This document shows, piece after piece, positions 1-6,998 of a DNA stretch of 16,107 nucleotides. A program made the translations under genes and the position numbers. Below the pieces are notes generated by a model. It saw nothing but the letters and a program-made list of their open reading frames with translations, was not told where the DNA came from and ran no database searches. The stretch's first letter is position 1. The number at the start of each line of letters is the position of its first letter. Source of the DNA: CAZDYP01 sp964509505 (GTDB lineage: Bacteria; Chloroflexota; Anaerolineae; JACRMK01); assembly GCA_964509505.1 (NCBI GenBank), contig CAZDYP010000132.1:1-16107 (forward strand). Direction: 5' to 3'.

Positions 1-89
1 TGAATAGTGAACCGTGAGCAGCGGATCGTTGGGAGTCATCACTGTTCACTATGTACTGTTCACTTTCTACGGTTCACCGTTCACTCTAG
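1..89. repeat. Heptad inverted array, word AGTGAAC / GTTCACT
   Basis: The left arm (6-26) carries words of the type AGTGAAC, CGTGAGC, AGCGGAT. The right arm (41-89) carries seven successive 7-base words beginning with AC, mostly of the type ACTGTTC or ACGGTTC, which are the reverse complement of the left words. The window begins inside the array, so the left arm may continue upstream. It lies just before the first membrane-protein gene and probably supplies its -35 box. Confidence 0.7.
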
Positions 90-101
90 TTGTGGTATAT
101 T
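73..101 (+). promoter_or_regulatory. Putative extended -10 promoter for the first membrane-protein gene
   Basis: TTCACC at 73-78 matches the -35 consensus in 4 of 6 bases and lies inside the right arm of the heptad array. A 17-base spacer follows, then TATATT at 96-101, preceded by TGG (an extended -10). The expected transcription start is near 108, so with the GTG start at 110 the message would be almost leaderless. No Shine-Dalgarno is visible before that GTG, which fits. Confidence 0.4.
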
Positions 102-109
102 CTCCGCTT

Positions 110-2848
110 GTGCGGAAACACCTTTTCATCCTCTCGCTTTACACTCTGCTCGCGCTCACGCTAACGTGGCCCCTCGGCGCGCACTTTGGCACGCATGTCG
201 TCGGCGACGGCAGCGACGACCCTGCGCTGACGTGGAACTTGTGGTGGTTCAAGCACGCAGTTCTCACGCTACAACAATCGCCGCTCACCAGCGACTACAT
301 GTTCTATCCCATCGGCATCAACCTTGCCTTCTACACACTCACGTTGTTGAACGATGCGCTCTCACTGTCGCTGCAAGCGCTCTGCGGTCTCATTCCTGCC
401 GCCAACCTTCTGCTTCTCTCCTCGTTTGTGTTGAGTGGGTATGGTATGGTCCTGCTCGCGCAATATCTGTTGAGAACAGATATTGGATATTGGATATTGG
501 ATTTTGGCGCTTTCCAATATCCAATATCCAATATCCAATATCCTGCCTTGATAGCTGGTCTCGTCTATGCCTTCGCCTCTTGCAAATTCCTTTACGCCTC
601 GCTGGGGCAATTCAACATCGCCTCGTCGCAATGGATTCCGTTCTATGTGTTGTATCTGTTCAAGCTGCGTGACGCGCTCAGGATGGAGGACGGAGGACCG
701 AAGACGAAAGATAAGAACGTCACCTGCCAATCTCTAATCTCTAAGCTCCGATTTCCAATCCACCATTCATTTCTCGCCGCTACCTTCCTACTGCTCCAAG
801 CCTATGCTGAATTTACCTTCGCTTCATTTCTGATCATCTTCTCTTTCTTCTTTCTGCTTTCTTCTTTGCGCCCATTCAAACTAGGTATGCGCCTCATGGT
901 TGCATTGACGTTCATGGGTGTCGTGTTCATGGTCGGCTTCCTGCCCATCCTCGCGCCGATGACGCAAGAGCTGTTGCTTGAAGGTGACATCCTTGTGCAA
1001 GGTTCGGGTTTTGCGGAAGCGTTCTCGGCGGATGTGTTGGGCTTCTTTGCGCCGAGTCGCTTGCATCCATTAATGGGTTGGCTAGCTGACCAGTTTGATT
1101 TTGCGTACATCAACTTCGTGTTCATTGGCTACATCACGCTCGCGCTTGCGTTAATCGGGGGATGGCATACACGCCGCAGCTGGCTCGGCAGGTTCTGGAT
1201 TCTTGCCACGCTCGCCTTCATCCTCCTCGCGCTCGGTCCCGCCATCCGCATCAATGGACAGGAGTTTGCCATGCCGTTCATGCCCTTCAATGTGTTTCAA
1301 CTGCTGCCGTTCTTCAAGGGCAATCGCTATCCGAGTCGCTATGCCGTGATGATTGTGTTGGGTCTTGCGATGCTCGTTGGCTTTGGCATACATTATTTAT
1401 TGACGAAGGGAAATCCGAGGAGGTCAGGAGAAATGAGGGGAAATCAGGGGAGGCTGCTCATCTCCCCTTATTTCCTCTTATCTCCCCTCATCTCCCTGCT
1501 CATCCTCAGCGAACACCTTTCAGTCCCATTGCCATTGTCCGATTTTCGCACGCCATCATTTTACGAAGCGATACGCGACGACCCTGGCGATTTCACGGTG
1601 TTAGAGTTGCCATTGGCGTGGCGCAATGGGTTTCGTGTGACGGGGGCGCTCGAAGAATCGGCGGGCAAGGCGTTCATGTTAGCGCAGTATGCTCAGACGA
1701 TTCACGGCAAGCGCATGTTGAGCGGCAACACGAGCCGCAATCCCGAACTGAAGTTTCAATACTTCACCGAAGCGCCGTTCATCAATTCGCTTATCGCATT
1801 GGAAACAGGTCATTCATTAGATGACATCGCACTCACACAAGACAAGCAATATGCGCGCGACGTGTTGCGCTTCTTCAACGTGCGTTACATCGTGTTGCGC
1901 CCTGAAGCGGGCGAGACGTTGCGCCCATATCTTGAAAGCCTGTTGCCTGAATGGCAGTTGTGGCGCGAAGAAAACGGCCTCAGAGTTTATCGTTTGAATC
2001 TCGCGCCTGTCGCATCCGCTCAACCAGTGAAGATTGATCCAGCATCACCCATCGCGCGCCTCTATTTTGCGGAAGGGTGGGGCGAGCTGGGCGAGCGGCG
2101 CGTGTGGGCGCAACGCCATGAGGCGCGTCTGTTATTACCGCTGCAGAAAGAGGACAACGAGTTGGTGATGCGCTTGACGGCGCCTGAGGATGGGCAGCGT
2201 GTGACGGTAGTGGTCAATGGGCAAGTAGTTGGCACGCTGCAAGTGATGAGCGGAACGCATGAGCATCGGTGGATGATTACGTCACCATTTGCGCGTGACG
2301 GAGTCAATGAAGTAGTTTTGCGATGGGAAAAACTGTACGCGCTCAATTCAGTACACGGTTTACTTAATGCGCGCTATCTCAAGTCCATGGTTGCCAAGAG
2401 CGCAGGGCAAGAGGTTGGGGATTTCGCGCATATTTGGATCAATGGAGTGGATAGAGCGATAAATCAACGAGGTTACAATGTGGTTTTTAATCCTGCGGGA
2501 GACTCTGTAAGGCTTGCGCGTCATTTTGATGTGTTTGCTTCCACTCACGAGTCAGATCGTATGGTGTCCGAGATGAAGACTAGAGGGCATGATGTGGTTT
2601 TGGCTGTGCGTGATGAGGCGTCGCTACATCGTACGGTCGAATTGGAACAAATATTACAATCATTGGGTGTCACCCAACTAGGTGAGTGGCGTTGGAGTCA
2701 TGTCTTTATTCGTTACTACAATGTTGAGGCGCGCGAAACCATCATCCGCGAGGACGCCTCGCCCATTCGCCCCGCCATCGTCTCTATCGGCGAGCGCATC
2801 ACCGCGCCGCAAGTCGCGGGAGCAGTCGAGTGGATTGAGGTGCGATGA
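110..2848 (+). CDS. Large GT-C-like multi-membrane protein with C-terminal beta-sandwich and ILEI-like domain
   Basis: A protein of about 912 aa. Residues 1 to about 460 alternate hydrophobic helices with loops. The first external loop has the acidic motif GDGSDD (32-37) followed by a Trp-rich stretch (NLWWF), then a YPIG motif, as in GT-C glycosyltransferases that use lipid-linked sugars; the donor and acceptor are unknown. Residues about 460-640 form a soluble region. Residues about 650-745 look like a beta-sandwich (VVVNGQVVGTLQV). Residues about 760-870 match the pattern of ILEI/FAM3 (PANDER) domains: WINGVDRAINQRGYNVV, then FDVFAS and DEAS. GTG at 110 was chosen over the upstream GTG at 14 because the upstream codons lie in a repeat array and the new start gives a normal signal-anchor. 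Three repeat arrays interrupt the gene in frame (479-542, 681-763, 1407-1497) and are translated. It overlaps the next gene by ATGA. The membrane-glycan role is inference; the family is not named with certainty. Confidence 0.8.
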   Translation: MRKHLFILSLYTLLALTLTWPLGAHFGTHVVGDGSDDPALTWNLWWFKHAVLTLQQSPLTSDYMFYPIGINLAFYTLTLLNDALSLSLQALCGLIPAANLLLLSSFVLSGYGMVLLAQYLLRTDIGYWILDFGAFQYPISNIQYPALIAGLVYAFASCKFLYASLGQFNIASSQWIPFYVLYLFKLRDALRMEDGGPKTKDKNVTCQSLISKLRFPIHHSFLAATFLLLQAYAEFTFASFLIIFSFFFLLSSLRPFKLGMRLMVALTFMGVVFMVGFLPILAPMTQELLLEGDILVQGSGFAEAFSADVLGFFAPSRLHPLMGWLADQFDFAYINFVFIGYITLALALIGGWHTRRSWLGRFWILATLAFILLALGPAIRINGQEFAMPFMPFNVFQLLPFFKGNRYPSRYAVMIVLGLAMLVGFGIHYLLTKGNPRRSGEMRGNQGRLLISPYFLLSPLISLLILSEHLSVPLPLSDFRTPSFYEAIRDDPGDFTVLELPLAWRNGFRVTGALEESAGKAFMLAQYAQTIHGKRMLSGNTSRNPELKFQYFTEAPFINSLIALETGHSLDDIALTQDKQYARDVLRFFNVRYIVLRPEAGETLRPYLESLLPEWQLWREENGLRVYRLNLAPVASAQPVKIDPASPIARLYFAEGWGELGERRVWAQRHEARLLLPLQKEDNELVMRLTAPEDGQRVTVVVNGQVVGTLQVMSGTHEHRWMITSPFARDGVNEVVLRWEKLYALNSVHGLLNARYLKSMVAKSAGQEVGDFAHIWINGVDRAINQRGYNVVFNPAGDSVRLARHFDVFASTHESDRMVSEMKTRGHDVVLAVRDEASLHRTVELEQILQSLGVTQLGEWRWSHVFIRYYNVEARETIIREDASPIRPAIVSIGERITAPQVAGAVEWIEVR
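479..542. repeat. In-frame heptad hairpin, word TTGGATA / CCAATAT
   Basis: The left arm 479-507 and right arm 514-542 (29 bases each) are inverse complements with a single mismatch, around a 6-base centre. Each arm is a tandem run of 7-base words. The array lies inside the first membrane-protein gene and is read through as about 22 residues rich in Ile, Tyr and Pro (residues 123-145, including QYPISNIQYP) in a loop between two membrane segments. Confidence 0.9.
681..763. repeat. In-frame heptad array, mosaic words AGGACGG and TAATCTC
   Basis: Positions 680-714 read as 7-base words (AGGATGG, AGGACGG, AGGACCG, AAGACGA, AAGATAA). Positions 728-762 read as CAATCTC, TAATCTC, TAAGCTC, CGATTTC, CAATCCA. 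The purine half and the pyrimidine half are opposite in strand character but use different words, so they pair poorly. The array is translated as a polar loop (about residues 190-217) of the membrane protein. Confidence 0.6.
1407..1497. repeat. In-frame inverted array, about 10-base period, AGGGGAAATC / ATCTCCCCTT type
   Basis: A purine-rich left arm (1407-1453) with repeats of the form AGGAGAAATG and AGGGGAAATC faces a pyrimidine-rich right arm (1459-1497) with ATCTCCCCTT, ATTTCCTCTT, ATCTCCCCTC. About 24 of 31 positions of the arms match as an inverted repeat, and several mismatches would be G-U pairs in RNA. It is translated in the first membrane-protein gene as a basic loop followed by a hydrophobic run (about residues 432-465). 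Confidence 0.75.
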
Positions 2849-4743
2849 AGACCTTTGGCTCGCGGATGATCAGAGAGAAATCTTTAATCTTTAGTCTTTT
2901 ACTCTGCCTCGCCTACATCCTCTTGGCCGCCACACTCGCTATCCTCCAACATGACTCGTTCCACACGCACGCCTTCGACATGGGCTACTTCGATAATGTG
3001 CTGTGGAACACCTCGCAAGGGCGCTTCTTCATCAATGACTTCCCCGACAAATCGCCTATCTTTCTCGGCGAACATTTCTCGCCCGCGCTCATCCTCGTCG
3101 CGCCGTTCTATTGGCTGTGGAATGATGCGCGCGTCTTGCTCGTCGCGCAAGCTATCGCGCTTGGCTTGATGCCGTTGCCATGCTACCTCATTGTACGCCG
3201 ACGCCATCCGATGCTTGCGCCGTTTGTCCTGTTTGCGTGGTATGTTAACCCCGCGCTGCTTGGCGTCGCGCTCAGCGAGTTCCACGAGATTGCGCTCGCT
3301 GCGCCATGCGTGAGCTGGGGACTGTGGGCGTGGTTGGAAAAAAGATCGTGGATTGGTTTGGTGATTGGTTTGTTGGTGGCGGTGATGGCGAAGGAGGAAG
3401 TGGCAGTGATTGTGGGCGCCATCGGTATTTATATATTGATGGAGCAACTAAACACAAAGACACAAAGGCGCAACGATACACCAAGAAGCAACTGGGTGCC
3501 TTTGCGTCTTCGTGGTATGGGTTTAATTATTTTTGCCTTGCTATGGCTGGCTTTAGTTTGGGGCGTTGTGCCGCGCCTCTTAGCTGATACCGTTTCGCAT
3601 TGGCAGATTCGTTATGGCGACATCGCGCCGACGCCGTTGGAGGGCGCGCAACGCTTGTTGACCAACCCAGTGTTTTTGTGGGAGCGTTACAATCAACCGC
3701 AGAAATGGTGGGCGGTGGCGCGCACGCTCTGGCCGCTTGCCTTCTTGCCATTGCTCGCGCCCGGCCTGTTCGCGCTCACGTTGCCTGTCTATGCTTACTT
3801 GTTGTTAAGCAACAAAGCGAGCGTCTCGCAATTGCAATTCTGGTACGTCACGCCATTATTGCCGTTGCTATTCATGGCGACGGCCATGGCGCTCGCGCGC
3901 GCAGCTGAGCGATGGGCGCGACTGTGGGTGGGCGTGCTTGTGGCGATGAGCCTGTGGGCGTATGTGAGTGTGGGCGTAGGACCGGTGTCCTTCAATTACG
4001 AGCCTGCGCGATTCGCTGTGACAGAGCGCACACGCTGCGGGCATCGTTTACTGTCGCTCATTCCACCAGCGGCGGCCATCGTAGCGCTTGACAACCTCAT
4101 GCCCCATCTGTCGCATCGGCGCGCGCTCAATGTGTTTCCGGCCATGGGCGAACCGCTCGCCGAATATGTGGCGATAGATACGCGCTATGAGGCGGTAGGC
4201 GGTTATAGCAACTGGCCGACTGTGCGACAACGCGACGTGCCGTTGGTCGTCAATCGGTTTCTATCGCAACCAGAGTATGCGTTGATGGGCGATGGTTGTG
4301 ATTACAAAATTTTACGTTACACGCAAACGCCCAACATCACACAACCTTTGCAAAAAAATTTTTCTGAACAAATTGAATTGCTGGGTTATGACCTCGCCGC
4401 AGCAGACGAACGAGACATTTATCAATCGGCAACGCCGCCATTCGCCAACGGTCGCGCCGTGCGTGTCATGTTGTGGTGGCGTGCGACGACGAAGCTCACG
4501 CGAGATTACACGGTGTTCGTTCACGCGCTTGATGCCAATGGGCAGCTCGTCGGGCAACACGACAGTCCGCCCGCCAACGGCTTTCGCGCGACGACGACGT
4601 GGAACGAGGGCGAGCTCGTGCGTGACATTCACTATTTCATGGTGAACGACGATGCGCCCCACATTGTCGTTGGCTTATACGATGCGCGCACGGGGCAACG
4701 GCTGCGGGTGGGAGATGAGGATTTTGTAAGTTTGACGCGATAA
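2845..4743 (+). CDS. DUF2079-family membrane protein with C-terminal beta-sandwich
   Basis: A 632-aa multi-spanning membrane protein. The N-terminal part has the DUF2079 signature: a first membrane helix (about 13-33), then the external motif THAFDMGYFDNVLWNTSQGR (41-60) and GEHFSP (75-80). The family is related to GT-C glycosyltransferases and is thought to act on envelope glycans; the true substrate is unknown. The last 120 or so residues form a soluble beta-rich domain (LLGYDL, then DYTVFVHALD, then GLYDARTGQRL), of a type I associate with Chloroflexota membrane transferases. The ATG overlaps the previous stop codon (ATGA), and GAGG lies 4 bases upstream at 2837-2840, so the two genes are probably translationally coupled. 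A repeat array (3453-3514) is translated in the middle of the gene. Bases 2879-2903 near the start also show a 7-base rhythm (AATCTTT words). No terminator is seen before the nusA promoter, which begins 9 bases after the stop. Confidence 0.88.
   Translation: MKTFGSRMIREKSLIFSLLLCLAYILLAATLAILQHDSFHTHAFDMGYFDNVLWNTSQGRFFINDFPDKSPIFLGEHFSPALILVAPFYWLWNDARVLLVAQAIALGLMPLPCYLIVRRRHPMLAPFVLFAWYVNPALLGVALSEFHEIALAAPCVSWGLWAWLEKRSWIGLVIGLLVAVMAKEEVAVIVGAIGIYILMEQLNTKTQRRNDTPRSNWVPLRLRGMGLIIFALLWLALVWGVVPRLLADTVSHWQIRYGDIAPTPLEGAQRLLTNPVFLWERYNQPQKWWAVARTLWPLAFLPLLAPGLFALTLPVYAYLLLSNKASVSQLQFWYVTPLLPLLFMATAMALARAAERWARLWVGVLVAMSLWAYVSVGVGPVSFNYEPARFAVTERTRCGHRLLSLIPPAAAIVALDNLMPHLSHRRALNVFPAMGEPLAEYVAIDTRYEAVGGYSNWPTVRQRDVPLVVNRFLSQPEYALMGDGCDYKILRYTQTPNITQPLQKNFSEQIELLGYDLAAADERDIYQSATPPFANGRAVRVMLWWRATTKLTRDYTVFVHALDANGQLVGQHDSPPANGFRATTTWNEGELVRDIHYFMVNDDAPHIVVGLYDARTGQRLRVGDEDFVSLTR
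3453..3514. repeat. In-frame inverted array, ACACAAAG / CTTTGTGT type
   Basis: Left arm CACAAAGACACAAAGGCGC (3453-3471) and right arm 3496-3514 pair at 16 of 19 positions, with a 24-base centre. The left arm has an approximate 8-base period. It is translated in the DUF2079 gene as a basic segment (NTKTQRR, then VPLRLRG) between two hydrophobic helices. Similar translated words occur in many environmental bacterial genomes, to my recollection; I could not search for them. Confidence 0.8.
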
Positions 4744-4752
4744 CACCTCCTT

Positions 4753-4782
4753 TTGACAGGCGCACAGTGCCGATGTTATACT
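4753..4782 (+). promoter_or_regulatory. Strong sigma-70-type promoter of the nusA operon
   Basis: A perfect -35 TTGACA (4753-4758), an 18-base spacer, then -10 TATACT (4777-4782), preceded by TGT, which makes an extended -10. The predicted transcription start is near 4789, giving a leader of about 175 bases before nusA. This is the best promoter in the window. Confidence 0.8.
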
Positions 4783-4820
4783 ACGCTCATCCGCAGGCCG
4801 TTTTCGTTAGAGGTTCTTTG

Positions 4821-4856
4821 CAAAAGTGGGCGCAGTTCGACCCACTTTTGTTTTTG
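4821..4856 (+). terminator. Intrinsic-terminator-shaped hairpin in the nusA leader (attenuator candidate)
   Basis: A perfect 10-bp stem, CAAAAGTGGG (4821-4830) with CCCACTTTTG (4841-4850), a 10-base loop, then TTTTTG. It lies about 32 bases after the predicted start and over 100 bases before the nusA ATG. It could be an attenuator, could end read-through from the upstream genes, or could release a leader RNA of about 65 bases. GGGCGC (4828-4833), which includes the base of the stem, can instead pair with GCGCCC (4932-4937), which would disrupt the terminator. Confidence 0.65.
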
Positions 4857-4963
4857 TCTTGAGGTTTATTGGTTCTACTGACTTTGCTGGCGCTGAGTTC
4901 AGCGAAGGGCTAATCTTCACCCAAGTCGGTAGCGCCCGTTTATTTTGGGGAGTGGAACGCAGT

Positions 4964-6652
4964 ATGAAGAGCGAATTTCAAGCGGCGATCAATCAAGTTG
5001 CCACGGATCGCAACTTGCCAAAAGAAGTGATTGTTGATGCGATTCGCGCCGCATTGGTGTCGGCGTACAAACGCGACTTTGGCTCGCACGTCAATTTGGT
5101 GGCGACGCTCGATCCGAATACAGGTGTGGCGCACATTCTTGCGGAGAAGCAAGTCGTTGAGGTTGTCGAGGATGAGCAAGCGCAAATTGCATTGTCTGAC
5201 GCGCAAGCGCTTGATGGGGAAGCCATGTTGGGCAGTATTGTGCGCGTGGACATTACCCCGAAAAATTTTGGACGCATCGCCGCGCAAACGGCGAAGCAAG
5301 TCATTTTGCAGCGCATCCGCGAGGCAAAACGCGACCATCTCTACTCGAATTATTCAGAGCGCGAAGGCGAGTTGCTTGTTGGCACCGTGCAATACATTGG
5401 CGCGAACGGTGTGACGCTGGCGTTGGGCGACGAAGCGGAAGCGGTCCTGCCCAAAGAGGAGCAAATTCCCAATGAAAGCTATCGCCGCGAGCAGCGATTG
5501 CGCGTCTATATCTTCAAAGTTGAGAAGAGCAGTCGGGGCCCCCAGATTTTCGTGAGCCGCACGCACAAGAAATTGTTGTTGCGGTTGTTGGAGTTGGAAG
5601 TGCCTGAAATTGCGAACGGCATCGTTGAAGTGCGCGCCATCGCCCGCGAGCCGGGAGGGCGCTCGAAGGTCGCCGTCAATGCGCGACAACCAGGCATTGA
5701 TCCGGTCGGTTCGTGCGTGGGCATGCGCGGGGGGCGTATTCAACATATCGTGGATGAGCTGAATGGCGAGAAGATTGACATTGTGCCTTGGAGCCCGGAT
5801 ATGGCGACCTTCATTGCCAATGCGCTCAGCCCCGCCAAAGTGGTCTCAGTTTCATTAGGCGAAGGTAAGACGGCGACAGTCATCGTGCCAGATAAGCAAC
5901 TCTCTTTAGCGATTGGCAAGGAAGGACAAAACGCGCGTCTGGCGGCGAAACTGACGGGCTGGCGTATTGATATTGTCAACCAAACCGATGCGACTGAACG
6001 CGCATTGAAACATGCCGCCGAAGCCACCAGTCGCGCCGAAGAAGAGAAACGCCGCCAACTTGAAGAAGAGCAGCTGCGCACAGAAGCCGCCGCGTTGTTG
6101 GCAGAGGCAGAGGCATCGTTGTTAATGGACGAGAGCGCCGAATCCGTCGGGGTTGAAACCACGGAATCCCATGCCGAAGCGATTACTCCAGAAACCACGA
6201 CAACTGAAGTGATGTCCCCAGCGCCTAGTGAGGCTGTGGCGGAAACACTGGCGGTAGAGTCAGCAGCCAATGAAAGTGTGGCAGACCCTGCGACGGGAGC
6301 GCCAGGGGATGTGGCGTTTACCGAGGATGTGATTGAAGCGGTCATGGAGCCTGTCGTGCGCGAAGAGGATGATGAGGCAGAACCTGCGGTCATGAAGGGC
6401 AAGAAGAAGGCAAAGAAGGGCAAGCGCGAGATCGCGCTCGAACAACGACAAGCGGCGGCGAAGAAGAAGAAAACACCTGCGCTTCGTCGTGTTGAAGAAG
6501 GCGAAACAGCGGAGATGGATTGGCAACATCTCCGCAACGTGAAGGCCGAGAGCATTTTAGCTGAAGACGAATTGTCCATCGAAGAAGCGAACGAGACGGA
6601 CAGGGCAGAGACGCTGGAGGGCGGTGATGTCGCCGTCGCTGCGCGGGTATAA
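4964..6652 (+). CDS. nusA: Transcription termination/antitermination factor NusA
   Basis: About 562 aa from ATG 4964. NusA binds RNA polymerase and nascent RNA and affects pausing, termination and antitermination. Domains in order: the N-terminal RNAP-binding domain (1 to about 130, FQAAINQVATDRNLPKEVI); S1 (about 133-200, GTVQYIGANGVTLALGD); KH1 with the loop GMRG (about residue 253) and KH2 with GKEG (about 319). After residue 345 there is an extension of about 215 residues that is Ala/Glu-rich and then Lys-rich (MKGKKKAKKGK). The frame is open further upstream to 4826, but that would run from inside the leader hairpin; ATG 4964 starts at the conserved N-terminus and has GGGGAG 11 bases upstream. 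GTG 4952 is a less likely alternative. The usual upstream partner rimP is not in this window. rnpM follows after 6 bases. Confidence 0.97.
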   Translation: MKSEFQAAINQVATDRNLPKEVIVDAIRAALVSAYKRDFGSHVNLVATLDPNTGVAHILAEKQVVEVVEDEQAQIALSDAQALDGEAMLGSIVRVDITPKNFGRIAAQTAKQVILQRIREAKRDHLYSNYSEREGELLVGTVQYIGANGVTLALGDEAEAVLPKEEQIPNESYRREQRLRVYIFKVEKSSRGPQIFVSRTHKKLLLRLLELEVPEIANGIVEVRAIAREPGGRSKVAVNARQPGIDPVGSCVGMRGGRIQHIVDELNGEKIDIVPWSPDMATFIANALSPAKVVSVSLGEGKTATVIVPDKQLSLAIGKEGQNARLAAKLTGWRIDIVNQTDATERALKHAAEATSRAEEEKRRQLEEEQLRTEAAALLAEAEASLLMDESAESVGVETTESHAEAITPETTTTEVMSPAPSEAVAETLAVESAANESVADPATGAPGDVAFTEDVIEAVMEPVVREEDDEAEPAVMKGKKKAKKGKREIALEQRQAAAKKKKTPALRRVEEGETAEMDWQHLRNVKAESILAEDELSIEEANETDRAETLEGGDVAVAARV

Positions 6653-6658
6653 CTTCGC

Positions 6659-6988
6659 ATGAAAACCGCGAAGCGCGTGAAACCCCCACGTCCTGTGCCA
6701 CAGCGCATGTGCGTGGTATGCCGCCAAACCACTGCCAAGCGTGCGCTGATTCGCATTGTGCGGACGGCGACGCAAGGGATCCAGATTGATTTGCGCGGTA
6801 AAGTGCCCGGACGCGGCGCATACCTGTGCCAGCAAGCAGCCTGCTGGGAGCGGGCTATCCATAGTTCGATTTTGCAACAAGCCTTGAAGACGACGTTGAG
6901 CGAGACAGAGCGTGAGCAGTTACAGGCACAGCTCGCGGCGCTAGTCTTGCAGCTGAAACAAACTCATCGTTGGGAAGAGACACAGTGA
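6659..6988 (+). CDS. rnpM: YlxR-family RNA-binding protein (RnpM)
   Basis: 109 aa, a typical length for the DUF448/YlxR family. Conserved marks are RMCVVCR (16-22), with the Cys pair at 18 and 21, a basic first half, DLRGK (44-48) and GRGAYLC (51-57), followed by a further Cys (62). YlxR proteins are small RNA-binding proteins of the nusA-infB operon; one member has been reported as a modulator of the RNase P RNA, hence the name RnpM. Residues 70-109 form a Gln/Leu-rich helical tail. It starts 6 bases after nusA, so it is surely co-transcribed. The L7Ae-like gene that often follows it in Firmicutes is absent here. Confidence 0.92.
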   Translation: MKTAKRVKPPRPVPQRMCVVCRQTTAKRALIRIVRTATQGIQIDLRGKVPGRGAYLCQQAACWERAIHSSILQQALKTTLSETEREQLQAQLAALVLQLKQTHRWEETQ

Positions 6989-6998
6989 ACGCTATTAT
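6970..6998 (+). promoter_or_regulatory. Possible internal promoter for infB
   Basis: TTGGGA (6970-6975, 4 of 6 to consensus), exactly 17 bases, then TATTAT (6993-6998, 5 of 6). It overlaps the end of rnpM and would produce an infB transcript with a leader of about 375 bases. Confidence 0.3.

Noticed and set aside
4821..4850. GTTCGA in the nusA leader loop, which looks like a tRNA T loop.
   Set aside because: The stem is 10 bp with a 10-base loop and is followed by T residues; no other tRNA parts are present. A terminator or attenuator explains it better.
4826..4963. Extension of NusA by 46 residues to an upstream start.
   Set aside because: The extension would begin inside the leader hairpin, has no ribosome site, and is not like any NusA N-terminus.
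5740..6756. A 338-codon minus-strand open frame opposite nusA.
   Set aside because: Its translation is a Ser/Ala-rich low-complexity mirror of the Ala/Glu-rich NusA tail, with no family signature. NusA is certain on the plus strand.
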